A stretch of 64,000 nt of DNA from Pelagimonas sp. (GCA_025210455.1 JAOARQ010000049.1:20394-84393); one strand, 5' to 3'. Counted from the first letter of the stretch, positions 14,884-24,056 are shown. A program made the numbers and translations. Notes: a model not told the origin generated them from the sequence alone.

Positions 14884-16563
14884 ATGGCTAATGCAACTAT
14901 GGAAGAATTCGAAGCCCTCCTGAATGAGAGCCTCGAAATGGACACACCGGACGAAGGTTCGGTTGTCAAAGGCAAGGTTATCGCAATTGAAGCGGGCCAG
15001 GCCATCATCGACGTAGGCTATAAAATGGAAGGCCGCGTCGAGCTGAAAGAATTCGCAGAACCCGGCGAAGCCCCAGCTGTTGAAGTAGGTGACACCGTAG
15101 AAGTGTACCTGCGCGCAGCAGAAAACGCCCGCGGCGAAGCTGTTATCTCGCGTGAGATGGCGCGCCGTGAAGAAGCATGGGACCGCCTGGAAAAAGCATA
15201 CGCAGACGATGCGCGCGTCGATGGCGCGATCTTCGGCCGCGTCAAAGGTGGCTTTACCGTGGATCTGGGTGGCGCAGTTGCCTTCCTGCCCGGTTCGCAG
15301 GTTGACGTACGCCCCGTACGTGACGCTGGCCCGCTGATGGGTCTGAAGCAGCCGTTCCAGATCCTGAAAATGGACCGCCGCCGTGGCAACATCGTGGTAT
15401 CGCGTCGCGCGATCCTCGAAGAGTCACGCGCAGAACAGCGCGCCGAAGTGATCGGCAAGCTGCAGGAAGGCGATTCGGTTGACGGTGTGGTCAAGAACAT
15501 CACCGAATACGGTGCCTTCGTTGACCTGGGCGGCGTTGACGGCCTGCTGCACGTCACCGACATGGCATGGCGCCGTGTGAACCACCCAAGCGAGATCCTG
15601 ACCATTGGCGAAACCGTCAAGGTTCAGGTTATCAAGATCAACAAAGAAACCCACCGCATCAGCCTGGGCATGAAACAGCTGCAGGAAGATCCATGGGATC
15701 TGGTTGGCGTCAAGTACCCGCTGGGTTCGGTGCACAAAGGCCGCGTCACCAACATCACCGATTACGGTGCCTTTGTTGAGCTGGAAGCCGGTGTTGAAGG
15801 TCTGGTTCACGTCTCCGAGATGTCCTGGACCAAGAAAAACGTACACCCCGGCAAGATCGTTTCGACCTCGCAGGAAGTTGACGTCATGGTTCTGGAAATC
15901 GACGGTGGCAAGCGCCGCGTTTCCCTGGGCCTCAAGCAGACCCAGCGCAACCCATGGGAAGTCTTCGCGGAATCCAACCCGGAAGGCACTCAGGTCGAAG
16001 GCGAAGTCAAGAACATCACCGAATTCGGTCTGTTCATCGGCCTCGACGGCGACATCGACGGCATGGTTCACCTCTCCGACCTGTCCTGGGACGAGCGCGG
16101 CGAAGATGCGATCCAGAACTACCGCAAAGGCGACATGGTTTCGGCCGTTGTCTCTGAGGTCGACATCGAGAAAGAGCGTATCTCGCTCTCGATCAAAGCT
16201 CTGGGTGGCGACAAGTTCGCAGAAGCGACCGGCGGCGTGAAGCGCGGCTCGATCGTGACCGTTGAAGTGACCGCAATCGAAGATGGCGGCATCGAAGTGG
16301 AATACGAAGGCATGAAGTCCTTCATCCGCCGTTCCGACCTGTCGCGCGACCGCGCAGAGCAGCGTCCGGAGCGCTTCAACGAAGGCGACAAGCTGGACGT
16401 TCGCGTCACCAACATCGACAGCAAGACCCGTCGTCTGGGCCTGTCGATCAAGGCACGCGAGATCGCAGAAGAGAAAGAGGCCGTGGAACAGTACGGTTCC
16501 TCCGACTCGGGCGCATCGCTGGGCGATATCCTTGGCGCAGCTCTGAAGGGCGGCGACGAGTAA
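14884..16563 (+). CDS. rpsA: 30S ribosomal protein S1
   Basis: A 559 aa protein with six S1 (OB-fold) domains, which binds mRNA on the 30S subunit and helps initiation. Repeats recur about every 85 residues with the pattern G-x-V-K-N-I-T-x-(Y/F)-G-(A/L)-F-(V/I)-x-(L)-x-G, for example VKNITEYGAFVDLGGVDG and VKNITEFGLFIGLDGDIDG. The start at 14884 (MANATMEEFEALLNESLEM) is standard for alphaproteobacterial S1 and follows an AAGGA ribosome site; the earlier in-frame ATG at 14833 is rejected. Codon use is strongly biased, as expected for a highly expressed gene. Confidence 0.97.
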   Translation: MANATMEEFEALLNESLEMDTPDEGSVVKGKVIAIEAGQAIIDVGYKMEGRVELKEFAEPGEAPAVEVGDTVEVYLRAAENARGEAVISREMARREEAWDRLEKAYADDARVDGAIFGRVKGGFTVDLGGAVAFLPGSQVDVRPVRDAGPLMGLKQPFQILKMDRRRGNIVVSRRAILEESRAEQRAEVIGKLQEGDSVDGVVKNITEYGAFVDLGGVDGLLHVTDMAWRRVNHPSEILTIGETVKVQVIKINKETHRISLGMKQLQEDPWDLVGVKYPLGSVHKGRVTNITDYGAFVELEAGVEGLVHVSEMSWTKKNVHPGKIVSTSQEVDVMVLEIDGGKRRVSLGLKQTQRNPWEVFAESNPEGTQVEGEVKNITEFGLFIGLDGDIDGMVHLSDLSWDERGEDAIQNYRKGDMVSAVVSEVDIEKERISLSIKALGGDKFAEATGGVKRGSIVTVEVTAIEDGGIEVEYEGMKSFIRRSDLSRDRAEQRPERFNEGDKLDVRVTNIDSKTRRLGLSIKAREIAEEKEAVEQYGSSDSGASLGDILGAALKGGDE

Positions 16564-16587
16564 TCGTTTCCAACAAAGATCTATGCG

Positions 16588-16620
16588 AAAGCCCCGCCAT
16601 CAGGTGGGGCTTTTTGCTTT
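16588..16620 (+). terminator. rpsA terminator
   Basis: AAAGCCCCGCC (16588-16598) pairs with GGTGGGGCTTT (16603-16613) with one G-T pair, then TTGCTTTT. It lies 25 bases after the rpsA stop. Confidence 0.85.
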
Positions 16621-16891
16621 TGTACCCCTGTTGGTGGGCAGGTGCGCGCGGTTTTGATTCTGCACAAGTGATCTGCGCCAGCGTCGAATCACGATACCGA
16701 GAGCCGCAGCCAGAAGCGGGTTTGACCTTTTCTTGACGTCAACCGGCACCGGAAATGACCTTCTCACCGCTCAACGGGCTGCAAAATATGGTGAAATTCA
16801 AGAGACCTGTTGTTTTTGATCTCGGGGTCTGCTGATATGTCTTCAATAAATATAATGAAAACCGATAAATACCTTCGGGGGGAAATAGGTC
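16621..16891. other. Intergenic leader region of ihfB
   Basis: There is no gene between the rpsA terminator and ihfB. The last 60 bases are AT-rich (around TTCAATAAATATAATG at 16842-16857), as expected for a promoter, but no single clear -35/-10 pair stands out. Confidence 0.4.
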
Positions 16892-17173
16892 ATGATCAGA
16901 TCAGAACTGATCCAGAAGATTGCAGATGAGAACCCACATCTGTATCAGCGTGACGTAGAAAGAATCGTGAATACGATTTTTGAGGAAATCACCGATGCCA
17001 TGTCCCGGGGCGACCGGGTCGAATTGCGCGGTTTCGGGGCGTTCTCGGTCAAGAAACGGGACGCACGTGTGGGACGGAACCCCAGAACCGGGGATTCTGT
17101 GGAAGTCGAAGAAAAACACGTGCCCTTCTTCAAGACCGGTAAGCTGTTGCGGGACCGTCTGAACGGAAATTAA
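16892..17173 (+). CDS. ihfB: Integration host factor subunit beta
   Basis: A 93 aa DNA-bending protein of the HU/IHF family that pairs with IhfA. It opens [17 protein letters not shown]. The beta-arm region carries [25 protein letters not shown] with the intercalating Pro in RNPRTG, and it ends [15 protein letters not shown]. Length and motifs are those of IHF-beta, not HU. An rpsA-ihfB order is conserved in many proteobacteria. The LapA-domain gene follows after 3 bases. Confidence 0.95.
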   Translation: MIRSELIQKIADENPHLYQRDVERIVNTIFEEITDAMSRGDRVELRGFGAFSVKKRDARVGRNPRTGDSVEVEEKHVPFFKTGKLLRDRLNGN

Positions 17174-17176
17174 TCG

Positions 17177-17536
17177 ATGCGTTATATTCGCTATGCCTTC
17201 CTTGCAGCACTGGCGCTGGTCCTGATCGTAGGTGCGCTGGCCAACCGCGATATGGTTGAGCTGAACACTCTGCCAGCCGTCCTGGATACTGCGCCGGTTC
17301 TTGGTGCATTTGCCTTTTCGATTCAGGTGCCGCTGTTTGTGGTGATTTTCGCCAGCCTTATGGCAGGGGCTGCGCTGGGGTTCGCCTGGGAATGGCTGCG
17401 CGAACATAAGTTCCGTGCCGAAGCCAACCGTAAAACCGGCGAGGTTCGTAAACTGGAACGCGAACTGAAGAAAACGCAAAATGAGCGCGATAAAGACAAG
17501 GATGAGGTGCTGGCGATCCTCGATCAGGCCAGCTGA
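17177..17536 (+). CDS. LapA-domain (DUF1049) inner membrane protein
   Basis: A 119 aa protein with two membrane helices (about residues 5-22 and 45-70, separated by ANRDMVELNTLPAV) and a C-terminal charged coiled coil (KFRAEANRKTGEVRKLERELKKTQNERDKDKDE). This is the layout of the LapA/YciS family that assists lipopolysaccharide homeostasis. It is transcribed with ihfB (3-base gap) and followed by a terminator. Confidence 0.85.
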   Translation: MRYIRYAFLAALALVLIVGALANRDMVELNTLPAVLDTAPVLGAFAFSIQVPLFVVIFASLMAGAALGFAWEWLREHKFRAEANRKTGEVRKLERELKKTQNERDKDKDEVLAILDQAS

Positions 17537-17561
17537 TCACACCAACCATTCTTGACACCGG

Positions 17562-17589
17562 GAAGCGCCTCGTAGGGCGCTTCTTTTTT
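17562..17589 (+). terminator. Terminator of ihfB-lapA
   Basis: GAAGCGCC (17562-17569) pairs with GGCGCTTC (17576-17583) around a short loop, followed by six Ts. It stands between the LapA stop and trpF. Confidence 0.85.
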
Positions 17590-17618
17590 GCACAACAGAC
17601 TGACAAAGCAGGACAAAG

Positions 17619-18281
17619 ATGGCTGAGGTTCGGGTAAAGATCTGCGGTTTGCGCAGCGAGGCAGATATGCAGGCGGTGGCCGATGCGGGTGCCAGCTATG
17701 CCGGGCTGGTGTTCTTTGCCAAAAGCCCGCGCAATGTTTCCATCGCTGAGGCACGTGATGTGGCGCTGGCGGCCCCTGTGGGGGTGGCCAAGGTGGGGCT
17801 GGTGGTGAATCCGACTGATGCCACCCTCGAAGAGATCCTGCACGATGTACCTTTGGATATCTTGCAACTGCATGGCAGCGAATCCCCCGAACGTGTGGCC
17901 GAAGTGCGGGCCAGATTTGGCTTGCCAGTGATGAAGGCCATAGGTGTCGCTGACGAGGAAGATCTGGGCAAGCTGACCGCGTATGGGGCGGTGGCCGATC
18001 AGATCCTTGTGGATGCCAAACCGCCTAAGAACGCAGATCTGCCTGGCGGCAATGGGCTGGCCTTTGACTGGCGCCTGATCGCCGGCAAGCGGTGGTTTAT
18101 GCCCTGGATGCTTGCGGGCGGATTGAACCCCGAAAACGTGGCGCAGGCGGTGGCCATGACCGGAGCGGCGCAGGTGGATGTGTCCTCAGGGGTGGAACGC
18201 GCGCCAGGGGTGAAAGACGCGGCCAAGATCGCGGCCTTTGTGGCGGCAGCAAAAGGCGCGACCGTACCGCCGCGCCTTTGA
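17619..18281 (+). CDS. trpF: Phosphoribosylanthranilate isomerase
   Basis: A 220 aa (beta/alpha)8 enzyme of tryptophan synthesis. Catalytic Cys is in [11 protein letters not shown] near the start, and catalytic Asp is in QILVDAKPP or the nearby [16 protein letters not shown] segment, which also carries the phosphate-binding loop. Other family blocks are [25 protein letters not shown] and [12 protein letters not shown]. It is convergent with arsC, with 9 bases between their stops. Confidence 0.95.
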   Translation: MAEVRVKICGLRSEADMQAVADAGASYAGLVFFAKSPRNVSIAEARDVALAAPVGVAKVGLVVNPTDATLEEILHDVPLDILQLHGSESPERVAEVRARFGLPVMKAIGVADEEDLGKLTAYGAVADQILVDAKPPKNADLPGGNGLAFDWRLIAGKRWFMPWMLAGGLNPENVAQAVAMTGAAQVDVSSGVERAPGVKDAAKIAAFVAAAKGATVPPRL

Positions 18282-18290
18282 TTGTAGATC

Positions 18291-18629
18291 CTAGATAATC
18301 TCCAGAACCTTTTCCGGGGGGCGGCCCAGTGCGGCACGTTCCCCGTTGATCAGGATGGGACGTTCGATCAGTTTGGGTGTTGTCGCCATGGCGGCCAGCA
18401 ACACCTCATCGCTATCGGTTTTTGACAGGCCTTGCTCTTTGAACTCGGATTCTTTCGGGCGCATCATGTCAACCGCCGAGCAGCCCAAAGCCGCCTGAAC
18501 CGCGCGCAGCTCATCCACAGAGGGGGCTGCCTCCAGATATTTACGCACCTCGACAGTCACGCCCTTTTCCTCAAGCAAAGCAAGAGTTTGACGTGATTTC
18601 GAACAGCGTGGATTATGCCAAAGGATCAT
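18291..18629 (-). CDS. arsC: ArsC-family glutaredoxin-dependent arsenate reductase
   Basis: A 112 aa thioredoxin-fold reductase. Catalytic Cys is residue 9 in [14 protein letters not shown]; the family arginines lie in [18 protein letters not shown]. The ATG at 18629 overlaps the pyrD stop in an ATGA junction and has an AGGAG ribosome site inside the pyrD end; a GTG two codons upstream is less likely. No ars operon partners are nearby, so it may be a general ArsC/YffB-type protein. Confidence 0.85.
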   Translation of the reverse strand: MILWHNPRCSKSRQTLALLEEKGVTVEVRKYLEAAPSVDELRAVQAALGCSAVDMMRPKESEFKEQGLSKTDSDEVLLAAMATTPKLIERPILINGERAALGRPPEKVLEII

Positions 18630-19684
18630 AGCCACTCCTCTCGTCCTGTGCCAACGGCCTGCGCCACAGTGTCAAAGCCATCCCGTTCCAGAAGCTTTTC
18701 CAGCCCGGCCAGAATTTCGGCCCCCAGCGTCAGCCCACTATAGACCAGCGCCGTGTATAGTTGCACCGCAGAGGCCCCGGCGCGGATCTTTGCATAGGCC
18801 TGTTCCGCATTGCCCACGCCGCCCACTCCGATGATCGGCAATTTGGCATCGGTGAGTGTCGACAGCTGCGCCAGCACGCGGGTGGATTTCTCAAACAGGG
18901 GCTGACCAGACAATCCGCCAGCTTCGCCCGCGTGTTTGCTGCGCAGCCCCTCGCGTGACAGGGTGGTGTTGGTGGCGATCACACCGGCGACGCCGGATGT
19001 CAGCGCCACTTCGGCCACATCTTCGATGCCCTGCTCGTCCAGATCAGGGGCGATTTTTAAAAAGACCGGGATCGGGCGTTCCAGTTCGGCACGGGTCTGC
19101 ATCACCCCTGCCAGCAGCGCCGAGAGCGCCTCTTTGCCCTGCAGATCCCGCAGCTTTTCGGTGTTGGGTGAACTCACGTTTACCGTGGCGAAATCCAGAT
19201 AAGGCCCGCAATGGGCCAGCACTTTGGCGAAATCAGCGGCGCGGTCTTCGCTGTCTTTATTTGCGCCCAGATTCAGTCCCAACACCATGTCATGCGGCCG
19301 CCGGGCCAGACGGGCGCCGATGGCCTGCATGCCGTCGTTGTTAAAGCCAAAGCGATTGATCGCAGCCTGATCTTCGGTCAGGCGAAACAGACGCGGCTTT
19401 GGGTTACCGGGCTGCGCGCGCGGCGTGGCAGCCCCCACCTCGATAAAGCCAAAGCCTGACCGTTGCAGCGGTTTCAGCACTTCGGCGTTTTTGTCGAACC
19501 CAGCGGCGATGCCCAGCGGATTGGGAAGGTCCAGCCCCGCCACAGTGGTGCGCAAGCGATCAGATGTGACACATCCCGGCAAAGGGGCGATCCCACTGCG
19601 CAGGGCGCGCAATGCCGCTCCATGCGCCTGTTCCGGGTCCAAACGGTACAGAAGGGCCATTCCGGCCTTTTCAAGAAGTTTCAT
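18626..19684 (-). CDS. pyrD: Dihydroorotate dehydrogenase (quinone), class 2
   Basis: A 352 aa membrane-associated flavoenzyme of pyrimidine synthesis that passes electrons to quinone. The N-terminal helix [21 protein letters not shown] is the quinone/membrane domain of class 2 enzymes. FMN and orotate motifs follow: [41 protein letters not shown], the catalytic Ser in TVNVSSPNT, and [20 protein letters not shown]. It is translationally coupled to arsC. Confidence 0.96.
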   Translation of the reverse strand: MKLLEKAGMALLYRLDPEQAHGAALRALRSGIAPLPGCVTSDRLRTTVAGLDLPNPLGIAAGFDKNAEVLKPLQRSGFGFIEVGAATPRAQPGNPKPRLFRLTEDQAAINRFGFNNDGMQAIGARLARRPHDMVLGLNLGANKDSEDRAADFAKVLAHCGPYLDFATVNVSSPNTEKLRDLQGKEALSALLAGVMQTRAELERPIPVFLKIAPDLDEQGIEDVAEVALTSGVAGVIATNTTLSREGLRSKHAGEAGGLSGQPLFEKSTRVLAQLSTLTDAKLPIIGVGGVGNAEQAYAKIRAGASAVQLYTALVYSGLTLGAEILAGLEKLLERDGFDTVAQAVGTGREEWL

Positions 19685-19696
19685 TCAAAGGCATTC

Positions 19697-19741
19697 CTGT
19701 CTCAAGCTGGCCCGTCTTAAGCTGGCCTGTCTCAAGCTGGT
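19697..19741 (+). repeat. Three tandem 15-base repeats upstream of pyrD
   Basis: CTGTCTCAAGCTGGC, CCGTCTTAAGCTGGC and CTGTCTCAAGCTGGT occur back to back, starting 12 bases upstream of the pyrD start codon. The unit length of 15 keeps a reading frame, but no gene is evident here. A short slippage array in the pyrD leader is the simplest view. Confidence 0.7.
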
Positions 19742-19848
19742 CTGATCTGGCCAGCCGCGAATCTTGCATCACTGTTTCGCGATGCGCTCTGGGCTGGCAT
19801 AGTCGAACCTGCCCAGCAGGGCAAACCCTGACCCCAGCCCAATGCGGT

Positions 19849-20187
19849 TCATGCGAAATGCGCGGGGAAGGCGTGGCCTGCGTCGCTGACGGGCAGGGGG
19901 GCCGCTTCGATCATATCAGCCAACCGCAGGGGGCCGTAAAGATGTGGAAACAGATCCCCTCCGCGTGAGGGTTCCCATTTGATCAGATCCCCCAGCTTTT
20001 CGCTGTCATAGGTCAGCAGCATCAGCCCCTCGACCCCGGCAAAATACTTGGCCGCTGTTTCGCGTGCCTGTTTGTCGGTGGAAAAGTGGATATAGCCGTC
20101 AGTGACGTCGATTGGCGCACCTTGGGTCTCGCCCTCGGATTGCAAGGCGGCCCATTCGTCCGCGCGTAGAATTTTATAGATCAGCAT
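19849..20187 (-). CDS. DUF952 domain protein
   Basis: A 112 aa cytosolic protein of the DUF952 family: MLIYKILRADEWAAL, DGYIHFSTDKQARETAAKYF, LMLLTYDSEKLGDLIKWEPSRGGDLFPHLYGPL. The family resembles RNA 2'-phosphotransferase/ADP-ribosyltransferase-like folds. The physiological substrate is unknown. It sits 164 bases upstream of pyrD on the same strand. Confidence 0.85.
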   Translation of the reverse strand: MLIYKILRADEWAALQSEGETQGAPIDVTDGYIHFSTDKQARETAAKYFAGVEGLMLLTYDSEKLGDLIKWEPSRGGDLFPHLYGPLRLADMIEAAPLPVSDAGHAFPAHFA

Positions 20188-20505
20188 GGGCCTGTTGTTG
20201 CCTTTTGCCCTGCGCAGGTCAAGGTGCCGGGCAGGGGGTTTTGGGTTGTATCGACCACAGGAAAACGCCGCTTTTATCAGGCTTTGCGACAGGCGGTCGA
20301 ATCCATTTGACTGGCCAGAATAATCTTTTAATCGGGGAATTCAGCAACCACCACTGCCGCAACAGTCAGATGTCAGCCCGCTCCGAAATACCAGCCACCA
20401 TCGGTCGCCGACCGGGGCACCCTTACAAAAAGGCCTATGACTGGTGGCCACCCCCTCATGCGATCTGAGCCTTTTCCTCCCAACACTCAGACCACAGAGA
20501 ACAAA
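20188..20505. other. Intergenic between DUF952 gene and dioxygenase
   Basis: About 320 bases with divergent promoters expected. I see no gene, repeat or confident promoter. Confidence 0.35.
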
Positions 20506-21633
20506 ATGTCTACACAAACGCTTGCTCAACCGGTTCAGATAGATCTGGCCGATACCCATATCCGTGTCACCTGGTCGGACCACATGTCAGGGGATTTTCC
20601 CTTTATCTGGCTGCGCGAAAACGATCCGGCTGGCTTTCACCCGCAAACTCAGGAACGGTTGACTGATCTCACAGCGATCGCGCTGGATATCAAAGCCGTC
20701 AATGCCACCCAGGAAGGCAATGATCTGCATGTCTTCTGGTCAGAATCCGACGCCCCAAGCCAATTCGATCTGGACTGGCTGCGGGCACATCGCCCGGGGC
20801 AGCCGGTATTTGATGCGGCGGATACCGGCTTTGTCACCTGGCGGTCTGACCTGTCGGCCAATGGTATTCCGCGCGCCAATGCCGGTGGCGTTCTGGAACA
20901 GGACACTGCGCTGAAAGACTGGCTGGTTGCCTCGCGCCAGTACGGTCTGAGCATTGTCGATCACCTTGCCGACACCACAGAAGCTGGGATGGATGTGGCG
21001 CGCCGCATTGGATTTTTGCGCGAAACAAACTTTGGCAAGACCTTTGAGGTCAAATCCAAGCCGAACCCCAACAATCTGGCCTATACTCCCGTGGCACTGC
21101 CGTTGCACACCGATCTGACCAATCAGGAACTGCCGCCCGGTTTTCAGTTCCTGCATTGCCTCGCCAACGAGGCAGAAGGCGGGGAATCGCTGTTCTGTGA
21201 TGGCTATGCAGTGGCCGAAGATCTAAAGCTGGAAGATCCGGATGCCTTTGCTGCGCTGTGCGATATTTCGATCCCGTTCCGTTTTCACGATGATCAGACA
21301 GACATCCGTTCGCGCAAGCGGGTGATCACCTGTGATGAAAATGGTGATGTGATCGAGATCTGCTTTAACGCGCATCTTGCGGACTTCCTCGATATCGCCC
21401 CGGATCTGATGCCGCGCTATTACCGTGCCTATCAAAAGTTCATGGCCATGACGCGGGATCCGAAATACATCCTCAACCTGAAATTGAAGGGTGGCGAAAT
21501 GGTTGTGTTCGATAACCGCCGTGTTTTGCACGGGCGGTCGGCCTTTGATCCAAACACCGGGCGGCGCCACCTGCACGGCTGCTATGTGGATCGGGGTGAA
21601 TTCGAGAGCCGCCTGCGCATGCTGTCGCGCTAA
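20506..21633 (+). CDS. Gamma-butyrobetaine hydroxylase-like 2-oxoglutarate dioxygenase
   Basis: A 375 aa Fe(II)/2-oxoglutarate dioxygenase (TauD/TfdA fold) with an N-terminal DUF971-like domain. The start is ATG 20506 (MSTQTLAQPVQ). The iron triad is His/Asp in LPLHTDLTNQELPPG and a distal His in VLHGRSAFDP. Arg residues in HGRSAF and GRRHLHGCYVD fit 2-oxoglutarate binding. Gamma-butyrobetaine hydroxylases and TmpA, the trimethylaminoethylphosphonate hydroxylase, belong here. The N-terminal segment FPFIWLRENDPAGFHPQT lacks the Cys zinc ligands of typical BBOX proteins. Substrate is uncertain; no TmpB partner is adjacent. Confidence 0.8.
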   Translation: MSTQTLAQPVQIDLADTHIRVTWSDHMSGDFPFIWLRENDPAGFHPQTQERLTDLTAIALDIKAVNATQEGNDLHVFWSESDAPSQFDLDWLRAHRPGQPVFDAADTGFVTWRSDLSANGIPRANAGGVLEQDTALKDWLVASRQYGLSIVDHLADTTEAGMDVARRIGFLRETNFGKTFEVKSKPNPNNLAYTPVALPLHTDLTNQELPPGFQFLHCLANEAEGGESLFCDGYAVAEDLKLEDPDAFAALCDISIPFRFHDDQTDIRSRKRVITCDENGDVIEICFNAHLADFLDIAPDLMPRYYRAYQKFMAMTRDPKYILNLKLKGGEMVVFDNRRVLHGRSAFDPNTGRRHLHGCYVDRGEFESRLRMLSR

Positions 21634-21652
21634 GACACCAGAGAAAAAGATG

Positions 21653-21683
21653 AAAAGCGGCCTTGGTTCAAAGCCGCTTTTTT
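21653..21683 (+). terminator. Terminator after the dioxygenase gene
   Basis: AAAAGCGGC (21653-21661) pairs with GCCGCTTTT (21673-21681), followed by more Ts. It lies 19 bases after the stop. Confidence 0.85.
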
Positions 21684-21746
21684 GTTTGCCAAGCCCCACG
21701 ATGCCATCAGTTCGGGATGGCCAAAAATCAGGCGCAGGGCCCGAAA

Positions 21747-21764
21747 CTGTCATGATACTGTCGC
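21747..21764 (+). promoter_or_regulatory. Pho box upstream of the 5'-nucleotidase gene
   Basis: CTGTCATGATACTGTCGC has a perfect first half-site CTGTCAT, a 4-base spacer, and CTGTCGC, which differs by one base from CTGTCAY. It is 95 bases upstream of the nucleotidase start. This fits PhoB control of a periplasmic phosphate-scavenging enzyme. A -10 element in proper register is not obvious. A separate TTGACT (21793) / TTTAAT (21817) pair with an 18-base spacer may be the promoter. Confidence 0.65.
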
Positions 21765-21858
21765 GAGATTTTGCCAGACGTGATGTCAGCCTTTGACTCT
21801 CCGGGCTGGCAGAGTCTTTAATCTTGTTAGAAAAAAATAGTGACAGAGAGGTATCCCC

Positions 21859-23424
21859 ATGTCGATCCGCCTGCTGACCAGTGCTGCTGCGCTGGCCTTG
21901 ACTGCTGGCGCAGCCAGCGCTGACTACAAGCTGAATATCATCCACATCAATGATCTGCACAGCCGCATTGAGCCGATCAATAAATACGATTCGACCTGCA
22001 AGCCGGCCGACAATGCCGAAGGTAAATGCTTTGGCGGTTATGCCCGCGTGGCGACAAAAATTGCAGAACTGCGTGAACAGCTGAAAGACGAAAACGTCAT
22101 CGTGCTGGACGCGGGCGATCAGTACCAGGGCTCATTGATGTACACCACCTACAAGGGTGACGTGGAAATCGAGATGATGGAAAAGATCGGCTTTGACGTC
22201 ATGGCCGTGGGCAACCACGAATTTGACGACGGCGACGAAGGTCTGCTGAAACTGGTGGATGGCGTGTCCTTCCCGGTGATTGCAGGCAACCTGGATGTCA
22301 GCCAGACGAAGATGCTGGGCGGCAAGGTTCAGAACCATGTGGTTCTGGAAGTTGGCGGTCAGAAAATCGGTGTGATCTCGGCGCTGGCCGTCGATACATC
22401 GGAAACATCCTCACCAAGCGCCGAAGTTGTCTTCCAGGACGAAATCCAGTCGCTGCAGGCGGATGTGGATGCTTTGATGGCCGAAGGTGTCGATAAGATC
22501 ATCGCCCTGAACCACGTGGGCGTGAAGAAAGACATGGAAATCGCTGGCGCGGTCAAAGGTGTTGATGCGGTTGTGGGTGGTCACTCGCACACCAAATTCT
22601 CGAACACCGAAGAAGGCGCAATGGCCTATCCAACCATGGTTGGTGATGTGCCGGTTGTGTCGGCCTATGCCTATTCGAAATATGTTGGTCACCTGACCCT
22701 GATGTTTGACGACGCCGGCAATGTGACCTCGGCTACTGGCGACACCATCCTGCTGGACGCCTCGGTTGCCGAAGATCCGGCGATTGTAGCGCGCGTGGCT
22801 GAGCTGGCAGGCCCGATCGACGAAATGAAAAACCGCGTTGTGGCCTCGACCGAAGCGGCCATCGACGGTGAGCGTGGCTCGTGCCGGGCGATGGAATGCG
22901 CCATGGGCAATCTGGTTGCAGGCGCTATGCTGGACCGCGTGAAGGATCAGGGCGTTGAAATCGCGATCCAGAACGGTGGTGGTCTGCGTGCCTCGATTGA
23001 TGCGGGCGAAGTGACCATGGGCGAAGTGCTGACCGTGCTGCCGTTCCAGAACACCCTGTCGACTTTCGAAGTCACCGGTGCAACCATCGTTGCCGCGCTG
23101 GAAAATGGCGTGTCCAAAATCGAAGAGGGCGCAGGCCGCTTCCCGCAGGTTGCAGGCATGACCTTCACCGTTGACCCAGCCGCCGAAGCAGGCAGCCGTG
23201 TGTCAGACGTTATGGTTGGCGGTGCGCCGATTGATCTGGAAAAGGTCTATGGCGTTGTGTCGAACAACTATGTGCGCAACGGCGGTGACGGCTACAAAAT
23301 GTTCCGCGACGCGCAGAACGCCTATGACTATGGCCCGGATCTGGCAGACGTCACTGCCGAATATATCGCCGCGCAGGGCGGTGTGGTTCCGGCTCTGGAT
23401 GGCCGCATCAAGATCAAGCAGTAA
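21859..23424 (+). CDS. Periplasmic 5'-nucleotidase / UshA-like phosphoesterase
   Basis: A 521 aa exported phosphatase that releases phosphate from nucleotides. The signal peptide is MSIRLLTSAAALALTAGAASA. The calcineurin-like domain carries the di-metal motifs IHINDLHSRIEP, LDAGDQYQGS, AVGNHEFDDGDE and VGGHSHTKF. The C-terminal nucleotide-binding domain has QNGGGLRASIDAGEV, LPFQNTLSTFEVTG and NNYVRNGGDGYKMF. A Pho box lies upstream and a strong terminator downstream, so it is a single-gene unit that probably works with the phosphonate locus in phosphate acquisition. Confidence 0.92.
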   Translation: MSIRLLTSAAALALTAGAASADYKLNIIHINDLHSRIEPINKYDSTCKPADNAEGKCFGGYARVATKIAELREQLKDENVIVLDAGDQYQGSLMYTTYKGDVEIEMMEKIGFDVMAVGNHEFDDGDEGLLKLVDGVSFPVIAGNLDVSQTKMLGGKVQNHVVLEVGGQKIGVISALAVDTSETSSPSAEVVFQDEIQSLQADVDALMAEGVDKIIALNHVGVKKDMEIAGAVKGVDAVVGGHSHTKFSNTEEGAMAYPTMVGDVPVVSAYAYSKYVGHLTLMFDDAGNVTSATGDTILLDASVAEDPAIVARVAELAGPIDEMKNRVVASTEAAIDGERGSCRAMECAMGNLVAGAMLDRVKDQGVEIAIQNGGGLRASIDAGEVTMGEVLTVLPFQNTLSTFEVTGATIVAALENGVSKIEEGAGRFPQVAGMTFTVDPAAEAGSRVSDVMVGGAPIDLEKVYGVVSNNYVRNGGDGYKMFRDAQNAYDYGPDLADVTAEYIAAQGGVVPALDGRIKIKQ

Positions 23425-23445
23425 AAGCTGGATCACGAGAAAAAG

Positions 23446-23475
23446 AAACGGCGGGCCAAAAGCCCGCCGTTTTTG
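23446..23475. terminator. Terminator of the nucleotidase gene
   Basis: AAACGGCGGGC (23446-23456) pairs perfectly with GCCCGCCGTTT (23462-23472), followed by TTGCTTT. An A-rich left flank lets it also serve the minus-strand CAP gene ending at 23488. Confidence 0.9.
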
Positions 23476-23487
23476 CTTTCAGGGCCG

Positions 23488-23994
23488 TCAGGGTTGCTCT
23501 GACCCAAGCACCAGAACCCAATGAGTATTTGCACCTGTCCCGGCTTTGGCCAGGGCAAAATCGTTGAAACTTGGGTTGATGTTATTGGCGTGGTGGCCGG
23601 GTGAATTTGTCCAGTCCCGCATGGCTTCGCTTTCTGATCGCTGACCGCGGGCGATGTTTTCGCCAATTGACCGCCAATTGTATCCCGCGCGGGTGGCCCG
23701 CACGCCCACCGTTGATCCGTCAGATCCGGTGTGGCTGAAGAACCCGTTGTTGTTCATGTCATCGGCATGAACCTGCGCAGCCTGGGCAAGACGGCTGTCA
23801 AAAGTCACGTTCTGAGCGCCATTTTGCGCACGCACATTGTTCAAAAGATTGCCAAACGTGGTGTTGTCCGCGCTGGTCGGCGTGCTGGAACTTGTTGATG
23901 TTACTGGACTATTTGTTGTTGTGCTGGGGGCGGTGCCGCTGCTGCAGGCCGCCATTGCTGTCAGGGAAAGCATCCCAAAAACGAGTCTCATCAT
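23488..23994 (-). CDS. CAP-domain (SCP/PR1-like) lipoprotein
   Basis: A 168 aa protein. The signal peptide MMRLVFGMLSLTAMAAC ends with a lipobox-like sequence and Cys 17. A Ser/Thr-rich linker of about 25 residues follows, then a CAP domain (NNVRAQNGAQNVTFDSRLAQAAQVHADDM, FSHTGSDGSTVGVRATRAGY, IGENIARGQ, WTNSPGHHANNINPSFNDFALA). The CAP His/Glu residues are present. The lipid anchor and spacer suggest display on the periplasmic or outer face of the outer membrane. It is divergent from a Slam-like barrel gene 62 bases away, which could export it. Confidence 0.85.
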   Translation of the reverse strand: MMRLVFGMLSLTAMAACSSGTAPSTTTNSPVTSTSSSTPTSADNTTFGNLLNNVRAQNGAQNVTFDSRLAQAAQVHADDMNNNGFFSHTGSDGSTVGVRATRAGYNWRSIGENIARGQRSESEAMRDWTNSPGHHANNINPSFNDFALAKAGTGANTHWVLVLGSEQP

Positions 23995-24056
23995 TGTTGG
24001 TTTCCCCTTGATTGATTTGGTGCCATGCTGTTGTCCTCATCCGTTGGAGCAGCATC

